Assembly: GCF_013410565.1 (NCBI RefSeq)
Contig: NZ_JACCFO010000001.1
Location: 4,588,001-4,652,000, forward strand
DNA: 64,000 nt
Origin: Streptomonospora nanhaiensis
GTDB lineage: Bacteria; Actinomycetota; Actinomycetes; Streptosporangiales; Streptosporangiaceae
Direction: 5' to 3'
The position numbers and the translations under genes were made by a program. Each line of letters starts with the position of its first letter. Positions within the stretch are counted from its first letter, which is position 1. A model generated the notes under the pieces. It searched no databases. It had not been told where the DNA came from and saw nothing but the letters and a program-made list of their open reading frames with translations. Shown here piece after piece: positions 32,257 to 42,304 of this stretch.

Positions 32257-33645
32257 CTAGCAGTCGCACCCGCAGTCGCACCCGTCGCACTTCTCGCAGA
32301 CGCTGCAGCACCGGCAGCACTCACCGCATCCCTCGCAGATGTCGGCGCAGCCGTCGCACCACGCCTCCTCCGGTCGGCCCGACCACGGGCCCGGGTGCGG
32401 GTCGCGGCAGCACTGCTGGCAGGTGCAGCACATGAACAGCGCCACGGCGCACCCGGCCAGCGCTCCCCGGGGCCGGGGCGGGCGGTGGATCCGGGGCGTC
32501 TCGCAGTTGCAGCAGCACACGCAGCCGCCCTGGTCGTGGTCGCCGCGCCGCCGCCTGCGCCGACCCCCGCTCCCGCCCTTCCCGCCCTTGCCGTCGCCGG
32601 GGCCGGGAGTGCCACCCGGCCCGCCCGGCCCGTGCGGGTGGCCCGGCCCCCCGCCGCTCCCGCCGTGGCCGCCTTCCCCGTGGACGTGCCCGTCGTGCCC
32701 GACATACCCGGCACCCGGACCGCCGGGCGCGTGCCCGTCCCCGTGGACGTGCCCGTGCGCGCCGCCGTGGCCGGGGTACCCCGCCCGCGCGAACGTCCGC
32801 GACACCGACCGCTCCAGTTCGCGCACCAGGAGCGCGCGCACGAGCCGGTCGTCGGTGAACTCCGCCTCGCCCAGCGCCAGCCGCACCCCCAGCACGGCGT
32901 CGTCGCACAGCCGCCGCACCTCCGCCATCCCGGTGCCGGTGGCCGTGATCGGGTTCCACGCCCCCGACGCGCGGTCGTCCTCCTGGTCCTCCACCGCGTC
33001 CAGCAGGTGCGCGATCCGCCCGAACAGCCGCCCCGCCTCGCGCAGTGGCGCCTCGTTGCCCGGCCGCCCCGCCAGCAGGGCCGTGTGGGCGAACGCCTCG
33101 CCCGTGGCGAACTCGGTCGGCTCGGTCGCGGTCAGGATCGCGCCGTTTGCCTCGGCCGCCGCCTCCGCGTCGGCCTGGCGCTCCAGCGCGGCCACCAGCG
33201 CACCGCCGTCGAACCCCAGCCCGCTCCCGGAGGAGCGCGCCTGCCGCTGCCAGCGCCCGGCCACCCGCCGCGCCACCGCGCGCACCGGCGGCCGCGCGTA
33301 GGCGCCGTCGCCGTCGCCCACGTGGTCGTCCACCTTGGCCGCCGCCAGCAGCAGCGACACCGACGCCGCCAGCCGCGCGCCCTCGCCCTCGGCGACGTCG
33401 GCCCGCCGCATCCCCCGCAGCGGGCACGGCCCGGCCGCCCGCACTGCCGCCTTCGGCGCCTGCGCCGAGGTCAGGACGGAGATCACCAGGCCGTCGTAGT
33501 TGGTGGCGACCCGGGCCAGCTGCCCGTGGTCGTCGCGCAGCGCGAGGCACAGGCCGCACATGTGCGACATCCAGTCGCGGGCGAGGTCCCCGGGCAGCGT
33601 GTGTCGGCAGGGGCGCAGGATTCCGAACACCGCGAAGCACTCCAA
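32257..33645 (-). CDS. DUF5685-family protein with a cysteine-rich tail
   Basis: The 462-residue protein starts MECFAVFGILRPCRHTLPGD, and the N-terminal 290 residues match the DUF5685 pattern (CGLCLALRDDHGQLARVATN, LLDAVEDQEDDRASGAWNPI). A Gly/His-rich linker follows (GHGGAHGHVHGDGHAPGG and more). The last 90 residues contain about 25 cysteines, ending CDGCDCGCDC. The tail looks like a metal or Fe-S cluster ligand set. A hydrophobic stretch (ALAGCAVALFMCC) interrupts it. DUF5685 proteins are helical proteins of unknown function in actinomycetes. Metal binding by the tail is an inference. Confidence 0.8.
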   Translation of the reverse strand: MECFAVFGILRPCRHTLPGDLARDWMSHMCGLCLALRDDHGQLARVATNYDGLVISVLTSAQAPKAAVRAAGPCPLRGMRRADVAEGEGARLAASVSLLLAAAKVDDHVGDGDGAYARPPVRAVARRVAGRWQRQARSSGSGLGFDGGALVAALERQADAEAAAEANGAILTATEPTEFATGEAFAHTALLAGRPGNEAPLREAGRLFGRIAHLLDAVEDQEDDRASGAWNPITATGTGMAEVRRLCDDAVLGVRLALGEAEFTDDRLVRALLVRELERSVSRTFARAGYPGHGGAHGHVHGDGHAPGGPGAGYVGHDGHVHGEGGHGGSGGGPGHPHGPGGPGGTPGPGDGKGGKGGSGGRRRRRRGDHDQGGCVCCCNCETPRIHRPPRPRGALAGCAVALFMCCTCQQCCRDPHPGPWSGRPEEAWCDGCADICEGCGECCRCCSVCEKCDGCDCGCDC

Positions 33646-33733
33646 GCAGATCAGGGGCGTGGACGCGTCTTGGACGCGGCGCGGGGGCGGCGGGTTCCCC
33701 GCCCCGCCGACCCCGACCCCGCACCCCCGGGGC

Positions 33734-33739
33734 TACCGT
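33734..33739 (+). promoter_or_regulatory. -10 box for the Nudix gene (leaderless type)
   Basis: TACCGT ends six bases before GTG 33746, and no ribosome binding site is present. Confidence 0.5.
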
Positions 33740-33745
33740 TGGCCC

Positions 33746-34159
33746 GTGACCTGGACCCAGATCGTCGTGGGCGCCGCCATCGTGCGCGGCGGCGCGGTAC
33801 TGGCCGCCCAGCGCTCCCACCCGGCCGCCGCGCGCGGGCGCTGGGAGCTGCCCGGAGGCAAGGTGGACCCCGGCGAGACCGACACCGTCGCCCTCGTGCG
33901 CGAGTGCGAGGAGGAGCTGGGCGTGATCATCCGCCCGCTGCTGCGCATCGGCTCCGACGTCGCCTTCCCGCCGCGCCCCGGCGGCCCGCCCGCCGTGCTG
34001 CGCGTGTGGCTGGCCGAGCTGCCCGAGGGCCAGCCCGAGCCCGAGCCGCGCGAGCACCTGGCGCTGCGCTGGCTGGGCGCCCGCGCCCTCGCCGACGTGG
34101 ACTGGCTGCCCGCCGACCGGCCGTTCCTGGACCCGATCCGGGTCCACCTGGAGAGCTGA
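33746..34159 (+). CDS. Nudix hydrolase (MutT-like)
   Basis: The 137-residue protein has a complete Nudix box, [20 protein letters not shown] plus the following ELG (consensus G-x5-E-x7-RE-x2-EE-x-G). It also has the MutT-like start [18 protein letters not shown] and a C-terminal [12 protein letters not shown] segment. It probably cleans damaged nucleotides such as 8-oxo-dGTP or hydrolyses related diphosphates. The exact substrate is not fixed by sequence. GTG 33746 with the -10 box six bases ahead indicates a leaderless transcript. typA follows on the same strand with its own promoter. Confidence 0.92.
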   Translation: MTWTQIVVGAAIVRGGAVLAAQRSHPAAARGRWELPGGKVDPGETDTVALVRECEEELGVIIRPLLRIGSDVAFPPRPGGPPAVLRVWLAELPEGQPEPEPREHLALRWLGARALADVDWLPADRPFLDPIRVHLES

Positions 34160-34242
34160 GCCGCAGGCAAGGCGGGGTCCGCGGCCCGGTCCGGCGGGTC
34201 CCGGTGCGTCGCACGTCTCCCTGCGGGGTGGGCGGGGCCGCA

Positions 34243-34248
34243 TAGACT
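34243..34248 (+). promoter_or_regulatory. typAp: Probable -10 box of typA
   Basis: TAGACT lies 58 bases before the typA ATG, which would give an untranslated leader of about 50 bases. No good -35 box is apparent. Confidence 0.4.
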
Positions 34249-34305
34249 GGGGTTCCGGCCGCGGGACTCGCGGTTCTTCCCACCACACGAGATCGAGACT
34301 TTCGC

Positions 34306-36192
<1,887 letters not shown>

Positions 36193-36200
36193 TACCCCGA

Positions 36201-36234
36201 CCGGGTGGCCGGGCCGCCGGGCCCGGCCACCCGG
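36201..36234 (+). terminator. typA terminator hairpin
   Basis: CCGGGTGGCCGGGC-N6-GCCCGGCCACCCGG is a perfect 14-bp stem that begins eight bases after the typA stop. Confidence 0.8.
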
Positions 36235-36391
36235 CCGACCGCGGAACCGTGCCGGTCGGCCGGGCCGCGCCGGGTGCGGCCGCCCCAGGTTGTGGCGCCG
36301 CGCGCGATGCCCGCCTAGCCTTGGGGCACCAGGGTCCCGGGCGCCCGAGGCGCCGGGCGGGACCGCGTGCCGACCCCCGGAGGGCGCCCCC

Positions 36392-37561
36392 ATGGCAGAT
36401 CCGCACGCGGTGGTGGTCGGCGGCGGGATCGCCGGACTGGCCGCCGCGCTGGCGCTGCACCGGGTGGGCTGGGCCGTGACCGTGTGTGAGCGCGCCCCCG
36501 TGCTGGAGTTCGCCGACCACGCGGTCGCCCTCGCGCCCAACGCCCTGCGCGCCCTGGACACCCTCGACGTCGGCGAGGACGTCCGCAAGCGCTCCGCGCA
36601 CCAGGGCATCGCGGCGCTGCGCCGCCAGGACGGCCGCTGGCTGCTGCGCACCACGCCCGAGCAGGCGCGGCGCCGCCACGGCGACCCCGTGTGCGTACTG
36701 CGCCGGGCCGAGCTGTGCGGTGTGCTGCTGGAGCGGCTGCCGGCGGCGGCCGTGCGCACCGGCACCACCGCCACCGCCGTCGAACCCGGCGACACCCGCC
36801 GCCCCGCCCGCGTCGTGACCGACGCCGCCGACCACACCGCCGACCTCGTGGTGCTGGCCGACGGCGCCCGGTCCCGGCTGCGCGCCGAACTGTTCCTGGA
36901 GCACCCCGGTGCGGTCTACGCCGGGTTCGCCTGGCTGAGCGCCGTGGTGCCCAGCCCCGGCCCCGGCCTCCCCTTCGCCGAGACCTGGGGGCAGGGCGGG
37001 ATCGCCGGGGTGCTGCCGCTGACCGGCGACGAGGTCTACTGCTACGCCACCGCCAACGCGCCGGCGGGCGAGCGCGCCGAGGACGAGCGCGGCGCGCTCC
37101 TGGCCCGGCTGGCCGACTGGCACGCGCCGCTGCCCGCGCTCGCGGCCGCCGCCCGCCCCGAGGCGGTGCGGCGCACCGACGTCTGGCACGTCGACACCCC
37201 GCTGCCCGCCTACCACAAGGGCCGCGTGGCGCTGGTGGGCGACACCGCCCACGCCATGACCCCCAACCTCGGCCAGGGCGCCGCCCAGGCGCTGGAGGAC
37301 GCGGTCGTGCTGGCCCACCACATCAGCGGGTCCATGGCCTACGTGCCGACCGCGCTGCAGTCCTACACCGACGCCCGGCTGCCGCGCACCAGCGCGCTGG
37401 TGCAGCGCTCGGCGCAGCTGGCCGAGGCGGTGCAGAGCGACTCCCCGCTGGCGGCGCGGGTGCGCGACACCGCCGCCGGCGCGCTGGGCCTGGTGGCGCC
37501 GCGCCTGCTGGCCCGCTACACCCGCCCCGCCGACGACTGGCGCCCGCCCGCGGAGGGCTGA
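36392..37561 (+). CDS. FAD-dependent aromatic monooxygenase
   Basis: The 389-residue protein has the FAD-binding GxGxxG motif at the N-terminus (VVVGGGIAGLAAALALHRVG), the second flavin/NADPH motif (VLADGARSRLR) and the GDTAHAMTPNLGQGAAQALED motif near residue 285. These define group A flavin monooxygenases such as salicylate hydroxylase-like enzymes. ATG 36392 has CGGAGGG as ribosome binding site. No biosynthetic or catabolic neighbours reveal the substrate; a stand-alone detoxifying or tailoring role is possible. Confidence 0.92.
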   Translation: MADPHAVVVGGGIAGLAAALALHRVGWAVTVCERAPVLEFADHAVALAPNALRALDTLDVGEDVRKRSAHQGIAALRRQDGRWLLRTTPEQARRRHGDPVCVLRRAELCGVLLERLPAAAVRTGTTATAVEPGDTRRPARVVTDAADHTADLVVLADGARSRLRAELFLEHPGAVYAGFAWLSAVVPSPGPGLPFAETWGQGGIAGVLPLTGDEVYCYATANAPAGERAEDERGALLARLADWHAPLPALAAAARPEAVRRTDVWHVDTPLPAYHKGRVALVGDTAHAMTPNLGQGAAQALEDAVVLAHHISGSMAYVPTALQSYTDARLPRTSALVQRSAQLAEAVQSDSPLAARVRDTAAGALGLVAPRLLARYTRPADDWRPPAEG

Positions 37562-37756
37562 GGCCGGGGGAACGGCCGGGCCGACGCCCGGTCGGCCGCG
37601 CTGTGGCCGCTTCGCGCCGGTTGCGGGCCGGCGCCGCGTTCGTTACCGAGTCGTTTTCCCCGTGTGGGAACGTCCGAGGTGTCCCGTGCGTCGCATTTGT
37701 GTGGTCGGCTCCGCGCGGGCCGCCCGCCGCCCGCCGTCGTGAAGAATGCCGAGCCG

Positions 37757-38371
37757 ATGCCGAACTCCTCCCTGATCCTGCCTGTGGTCGCGGTGCTGCT
37801 GGCCGCCGCAGCGGTCGCCGTGGCCGCGGTGGTGCTGCGCAACGCGCGCCGCCGCCCGGAGTCCGCTCCCCGGCCGTCCCCTCCGGCCGACCCGTTCGCC
37901 GACATCGGCGAGACCCAGGGCGACCCCCTGGGCCTCAAGGTCGGCGACATGCTCGACTTCGGCGTCGAACGCACCTGGATCCGCGGCACCCTGCGGCTGG
38001 CCGAGGGCGGCGCCGTGTGGGCCGAGCACTTCATCGAGGTCGAGGGCGGCCGGCGGTGGCTCTCGGTGGAGCAGGACCCCGACGTGCAGATGGCGCTGTG
38101 GACCGGCCGCCCCGACCTCGACCTCACCCCGCACGGCCCCGAGGTCGAGCTCGACGGTGTCCGCTACCGGCTCACCGAGCGCGGCAGCGCCTCCTACCGC
38201 TCCGAGGGCACCACCGGGCTGCGCGCCGAGGGCGGCATGGACTACGCCGACTACGAGTCCGCGGACGGCCGCCTGCTCTCCTTCGAGCGGTTCGACCACG
38301 GCCGGTGGGAGCCCAGCACCGGCGTGCCGATCACCCGCGCGGAGTTCACCGTCTACCCCGGGGGTGGCTGA
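37757..38371 (+). CDS. DUF4178-family membrane-anchored protein
   Basis: The 204-residue protein has an N-terminal membrane helix (about 5-28), a short linker, and a beta-rich DUF4178 domain (LKVGDMLDFGVERTWIRGTL, WLSVEQDPDVQMALW, SFERFDHGRWEPSTG). It opens a conserved five-gene actinobacterial cluster: DUF4178, DUF2617, a short anchored protein, DUF350 and a membrane-fused spermidine synthase. The cluster organisation argues for a common envelope or polyamine-related role. ATG 37757 is used; the frame is open further upstream without a better site. Confidence 0.85.
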   Translation: MPNSSLILPVVAVLLAAAAVAVAAVVLRNARRRPESAPRPSPPADPFADIGETQGDPLGLKVGDMLDFGVERTWIRGTLRLAEGGAVWAEHFIEVEGGRRWLSVEQDPDVQMALWTGRPDLDLTPHGPEVELDGVRYRLTERGSASYRSEGTTGLRAEGGMDYADYESADGRLLSFERFDHGRWEPSTGVPITRAEFTVYPGGG

Positions 38372-38374
38372 CCG

Positions 38375-38923
38375 GTGGCCACCGCGCTGTCCGCCCCCTT
38401 CGTCGACACCCGCGCCGCCGACCTCACCTGGACGCTGGCCGCCCCCGCGCTGCCCGCGCTGCTGACCCGGACCCGCCGCGTGGCCGGCCACCGGGTGGAG
38501 CTGCGCGTGCTCGGCGCCTCCCACCAGGTGGTGCTGGCCGCGCCCGGCGCGGCCGCGCCGCTGCTGACCGAGACCGTCGCCTGCCTGCCCGGCACCCCGG
38601 GCGGACTTCCCGGGCACACGCGTCCCGCGGTCGCCGGGCTCGCCGCCTACACCTTCACCAGCTCCGTCGCCACCCTGGCCCGCACCGCGTTCGCCGACCG
38701 GGTGGAGCGCGTCCGCGTCCGGGTCGAGGGCGATCCGGGCGGTGTGGCCGCGGCTTTCCCCGGCGACCCGCACGCCGTCACCGCGCTGCTGCCGGAGGCC
38801 GCGGCCCCCGGGCGCGTGCGGTGGCGGACCTGGCACGCCTACCCCCAGACGGGGGAGCTGGTCACCACCACGACCACCTGCGACCTCCCCCTCGCCCACC
38901 ACCGGTCCGGAAAGGACGCGTGA
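38375..38923 (+). CDS. DUF2617-family protein
   Basis: The 182-residue protein (GTG 38375, four bases after the previous stop) has the DUF2617 pattern: a start with the region ADLTWTLAAPALPALLTR, a central LAAYTFTSSVATL, and the C-terminal RWRTWHAYPQTGELVTTTT. It is soluble and has no recognised catalytic site. It is in the spermidine-synthase cluster and overlaps the next gene by GTGA. Confidence 0.85.
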   Translation: MATALSAPFVDTRAADLTWTLAAPALPALLTRTRRVAGHRVELRVLGASHQVVLAAPGAAAPLLTETVACLPGTPGGLPGHTRPAVAGLAAYTFTSSVATLARTAFADRVERVRVRVEGDPGGVAAAFPGDPHAVTALLPEAAAPGRVRWRTWHAYPQTGELVTTTTTCDLPLAHHRSGKDA

Positions 38924-39366
38924 GTACCGTGTCACGGAGCAACGTCTGGCGCGGTATCGCGCTGATCGCGGGACTCGCGATCTTCGGCCTGGTCGGAGCG
39001 TTCGTGCTCCCCTCCCAGGGCGACACCTGCGGCGACTACGACCGCGCCGACGTCGAGGACGTCCTGGTGGACGGCTCCCGGATCGAGCAGGGCAACGACG
39101 GCTTCGACTACGAGTACGAGCCCGGCGAGGGCGAGTACCGCAAGACGGGCCCCGGCGAGTTCGAGTTCGTCGGCTGCTCCGACGGGTCGCGCCCCCGAGG
39201 CGGGACCGGCTACACCGGGTCCGGCGGGTCCACCGGCTACACCGGGTCCGGCGGGTCCACCGGCTACAGCGGCACCACCGGTTCCAGCGACTCCTACTCC
39301 GACACCCGGGACGGCGGCGGCTTCGGCGCGAGCACGCGCGGCGGCGGCCCCGGCTTCGGCAAGTGA
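38920..39366 (+). CDS. Small anchored protein with a Gly/Ser/Tyr-rich repeat tail
   Basis: About 148 residues from GTG 38920, which overlaps the DUF2617 stop and has GGAAAGGA just before it. One membrane helix (about 11-30) is followed by an acidic extracytoplasmic part with two cysteines (DTCGDYD and VGCSDG). The C-terminus is built on repeats of GYTGSGGST (24-base tandem units at about 39209-39270). It belongs to the spermidine-synthase cluster. The tail may be a flexible or cell-wall-interacting segment. Its function is unknown. Confidence 0.75.
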   Translation: MSTVSRSNVWRGIALIAGLAIFGLVGAFVLPSQGDTCGDYDRADVEDVLVDGSRIEQGNDGFDYEYEPGEGEYRKTGPGEFEFVGCSDGSRPRGGTGYTGSGGSTGYTGSGGSTGYSGTTGSSDSYSDTRDGGGFGASTRGGGPGFGK

Positions 39367-39442
39367 CCCCGCCGGGCCCCACCCGGTAACCCCGCCGCCC
39401 CACCCTCCCTCCCCGTACCGCAGCGCAAGACAAGGAAGCGCC

Positions 39443-39865
39443 ATGTCGATCCTCCTCTACGAAGCCGCCGCCAGCCTGGCCTACGGCGTCCTCGGTATCG
39501 TGCTCATGGTGCTCGGCTACCTGGTCGTGGACCTGCTCACCCCCGGCAAGCTGCATGAACTGGTCTGGGAGCACCGCAACCGCAACGCCTCGCTGCTGCT
39601 GGCCACCAACCTGCTGGGCGTGGCCATCGTGGTCGCCACCGCCATCTACGTCAGCACCGGCGGCCTGGCCGTCGGCCTGGCCAGCGCGGGCGTCTACGGC
39701 CTGATCGGGCTGGCCCTGATGGCGGCGTCCTTCCTGCTGATCGACGCCATCACCCCGGGCCGGCTCGGCGACGTCCTCACGGCCGACGAGACCCACCCCG
39801 CCGTGTGGGTGAACTGCTCCGCCCACGTGGCCATCGCGGTCATGGTCGCCGCGGCCATCTCCTGA
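39443..39865 (+). CDS. DUF350-family membrane protein
   Basis: The 140-residue protein has four membrane helices and two internally similar halves, LVVDLLTPGKLHELVW and LLIDAITPGRLGDVLT, which are the DUF350 signature (D-x-x-TPG-x-L). Such proteins are conserved companions of spermidine-synthase-like enzymes. ATG 39443 follows AAGGAAG. The last codons overlap the synthase start (TGATG). Confidence 0.9.
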   Translation: MSILLYEAAASLAYGVLGIVLMVLGYLVVDLLTPGKLHELVWEHRNRNASLLLATNLLGVAIVVATAIYVSTGGLAVGLASAGVYGLIGLALMAASFLLIDAITPGRLGDVLTADETHPAVWVNCSAHVAIAVMVAAAIS

Positions 39866-41460
39866 TGGCCGCGGTGGACCACCCCGCCGCAGCCTCCGGA
39901 ACCGCCCGGCGGCCGCCGGGCCTGCCGGTGCCGCCCCGCGCCGCGCGGCTGCTCGTGCTGTTCGCGGTCTTCGTGTGCGCCGCGTGCGGCCTCGTCTACG
40001 AACTGGCGCTGGTGGCGCTGGGCAGCTACCTGCTGGGCGACACCGTCGTGCAGGCGTCGGTGGTGCTGGCGGTGATGGTGTTCGCCATGGGCATCGGCTC
40101 GCTGCTGTCCAAGCGGCTCACCGGCCGCCCGGCGTTCTGGTTCGCCGTCATCGAGGGGGGCCTGTCGATCGTCGGCGGGCTGTCGGTGCCGGTGCTTTAC
40201 GCCGCCTTCGCCTGGTTCTCGCTGTACCAGCCGGCGCTGGTGCTGCTCGCCTCGCTCATCGGCGCCCTCATCGGCGCCGAGATCCCGCTGCTGATGGCGC
40301 TGATCCAGCGGATCCGCCGCCAGGAGGCCGCCGACGCGGCGGCCGACATGTTCGCCGCCGACTACGTGGGCGGCCTGCTGGGCGGCCTGGCGTTCCCCTT
40401 TGCGCTGCTGCCGGTGTTCGGCCTGCTCAAGGGCACCCTGCTGGTGGGCGCGCTCAACGCCGTGGTCGGCGTGCTGGTGGTGCTGTGGCTGTTCCGCGGC
40501 ACGCTGTCCCCGCGCGGCCGCGCCCTGCCCGCCGTCGGCCTGGTGGTGGTCCTGGCGGTGCTGGCGGCCTCGTTCGCGCTCGCCGACCGCTTCGAGATCA
40601 GCGCGCGCCAGGCCCTCTACCGCGACCCGATCGTGCACGCCCAGCGGTCGGAGTACCAGGAGATCGTGGTCACCCAGACCCTCTCGGGCGCCGACACCCG
40701 GCTGTTCCTCAACGGCGACCTCCAGTTCAGCTCGCTGGACGAGTACCGCTACCACGAGTCGCTCGTGCACCCCGCCATGAACGGCCCGCACGGCGACGTG
40801 CTCGTGCTGGGCGGCGGCGACGGCCTGGCCGTGCGCGAACTCCTGGGCTACGCCGACGTCGCGTCGGTCACCCTGGTCGACCTGGACCCCGCCGTCACGC
40901 GGCTGGCCCGCACCATGCCCGAGATCCGCGCGCTCAACGGCGGCGCGCTCGACGACGAGCGGGTCCGCATCGTCCACGCCGACGCGTTCACCTGGCTGCG
41001 GGACAACCGCGACCGCTTCGACGTGATCCTGGCCGACATGCCCGACCCCGACGACGCCGCCACCGCCAAGCTCTACTCCGCGGAGTTCTACACCCTGGCG
41101 CGGGGCGCCCTTGCCGAGCGGGGCCGCATGGCCGTGCAGGCGGGGTCGCCCTACTTCGCGCCGGAGGCGTTCTGGAGCGTGGGCGCCGGGCTGCGCGCGG
41201 CGGGCTGGGCCGCCACCCCCTACAACGTGGACGTGCCCAGCTTCGGCAACTGGGGGTTCTTCCTGGCGGCGCCCCGGGAGCGCGGCGCGCCGGCGGTGGC
41301 GCTGCCCGAGGAGCACCCGCCGCTGCGGTTCCTCGACGCGGCCACGCTGCGCGCCGCCCAGACGTTCCCCAAGGACCGCCGCCCCACCGGTTCGGAGCCC
41401 TCCACCCTGCTGCGGCCGCGCATCCTCGACTACGAGCGCGGCGCCTGGGAGGGCTACTGA
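39865..41460 (+). CDS. speE: Membrane-fused polyamine aminopropyltransferase (spermidine synthase)
   Basis: The 531-residue protein has an N-terminal domain with seven or eight membrane helices (about residues 28-245) and a C-terminal spermidine-synthase domain (about 260-515). The synthase shows FLNGDLQFSSLDEYRYHE, VLVLGGGDGLAVREL (the decarboxylated-SAM site), VDLDPAV and ILADMPDPDD (the catalytic Asp region). It adds aminopropyl groups to diamines. Membrane-fused versions are common in actinobacteria and their true substrate is less certain. ATG 39865 overlaps the DUF350 stop. A perfect 30-bp palindrome follows. Confidence 0.9.
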   Translation: MAAVDHPAAASGTARRPPGLPVPPRAARLLVLFAVFVCAACGLVYELALVALGSYLLGDTVVQASVVLAVMVFAMGIGSLLSKRLTGRPAFWFAVIEGGLSIVGGLSVPVLYAAFAWFSLYQPALVLLASLIGALIGAEIPLLMALIQRIRRQEAADAAADMFAADYVGGLLGGLAFPFALLPVFGLLKGTLLVGALNAVVGVLVVLWLFRGTLSPRGRALPAVGLVVVLAVLAASFALADRFEISARQALYRDPIVHAQRSEYQEIVVTQTLSGADTRLFLNGDLQFSSLDEYRYHESLVHPAMNGPHGDVLVLGGGDGLAVRELLGYADVASVTLVDLDPAVTRLARTMPEIRALNGGALDDERVRIVHADAFTWLRDNRDRFDVILADMPDPDDAATAKLYSAEFYTLARGALAERGRMAVQAGSPYFAPEAFWSVGAGLRAAGWAATPYNVDVPSFGNWGFFLAAPRERGAPAVALPEEHPPLRFLDAATLRAAQTFPKDRRPTGSEPSTLLRPRILDYERGAWEGY

Positions 41461-41465
41461 CACCG

Positions 41466-41495
41466 GCCGGGGGCCGCCCGCGGGCGGCCCCCGGC
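41466..41495. terminator. Bidirectional terminator (perfect 30-bp palindrome)
   Basis: GCCGGGGGCCGCCCG is followed directly by its reverse complement. It lies between the convergent spermidine-synthase and succinate-dehydrogenase operons, five bases from the end of each. Confidence 0.85.
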
Positions 41496-41500
41496 GGGCG

Positions 41501-42304
41501 CTACTGCTCGGGACCGGTGGTGGTGGCGCGCGTGTTGGGCGGCAGCGGGGTGTCGGCGCCCTTGCGCAGCCCGATCTTGCTGCCCAGCCACACCAGCGGG
41601 TCGTACTTGCGGTCGGCGACGCGCTCCTTGAGCGGGATCAGCGCGTTGTCGGTGATCCTGATGTGCTCGGGGCACACCTCGGTGCAGCACTTGGTGATGT
41701 TGCAGTAGCCCAGGCCGAATTCGTCCTGGGCGATCGCGCGGCGGTCGGCGGTGTCCTCGGGGTGCATCTCCAGTTCGGCCACCCGCATCAAGAACCGCGG
41801 CCCCGAGAAGCTCTCCTTGTTCTCCTCGTGGTCGCGGATGACGTGGCAGACGTTCTGGCACAGGAAGCACTCGATGCACTTGCGGAACTCCTGCATGCGC
41901 TGCACGTCGGCCTGCCGCATGCGGAAGTCGCCCGGTGCGGAGCCGGGCGGCGGCGTGAACGAGGGGATCTCGCGCGCCTTCTGGTAGTTGTACGACACGT
42001 CGCAGACCAGGTCGCGGATGACCGGGAAGGTCCGCATCGGGGTCACCGTGACGCTCTCGTCGGGCCCGAACGTCGACATCCGCGCCATGCACGCCAGCCG
42101 CGGCCGGCCGTTGATCTCCATCGAGCACGACCCGCACTTGCCGGCCTTGCAGTTCCAGCGCACGGCGAGGTCGGGCGCCTGGGTGGCCTGCAGCCGGTGC
42201 AGGACGTCGAGCACGACCTCGCCCTCGTTGACCTCGACCTCGTAGGCCGCCAGGGAGCCCGCGCCGCCGTCGCCGCGCCACACGTGGAACGTCCGCTTGG
42301 TCAT
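41501..42304 (-). CDS. sdhB: Succinate dehydrogenase/fumarate reductase iron-sulfur subunit (set 2)
   Basis: The 267-residue protein has the [2Fe-2S] cysteines in CKAGKCGSCSMEING with the partner RLACMARM. The second domain has the [3Fe-4S]/[4Fe-4S] ligands CIECFLCQNVCH and CNITKCCTEVCPEHI. It passes electrons from the flavoprotein to the membrane quinone site. ATG 42304 overlaps the SdhA stop by one base. The C-terminal 30 residues are longer than in most homologues. It is the last gene of a minus-strand sdhC-sdhA-sdhB operon. Confidence 0.93.
   Translation of the reverse strand: MTKRTFHVWRGDGGAGSLAAYEVEVNEGEVVLDVLHRLQATQAPDLAVRWNCKAGKCGSCSMEINGRPRLACMARMSTFGPDESVTVTPMRTFPVIRDLVCDVSYNYQKAREIPSFTPPPGSAPGDFRMRQADVQRMQEFRKCIECFLCQNVCHVIRDHEENKESFSGPRFLMRVAELEMHPEDTADRRAIAQDEFGLGYCNITKCCTEVCPEHIRITDNALIPLKERVADRKYDPLVWLGSKIGLRKGADTPLPPNTRATTTGPEQ

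Noticed and set aside
39209-39270. Tandem 24-base repeat as a CRISPR or other non-coding repeat
   Set aside because: It is in frame inside the small anchored protein gene and encodes GYTGSGGST units, so it is a coding repeat.
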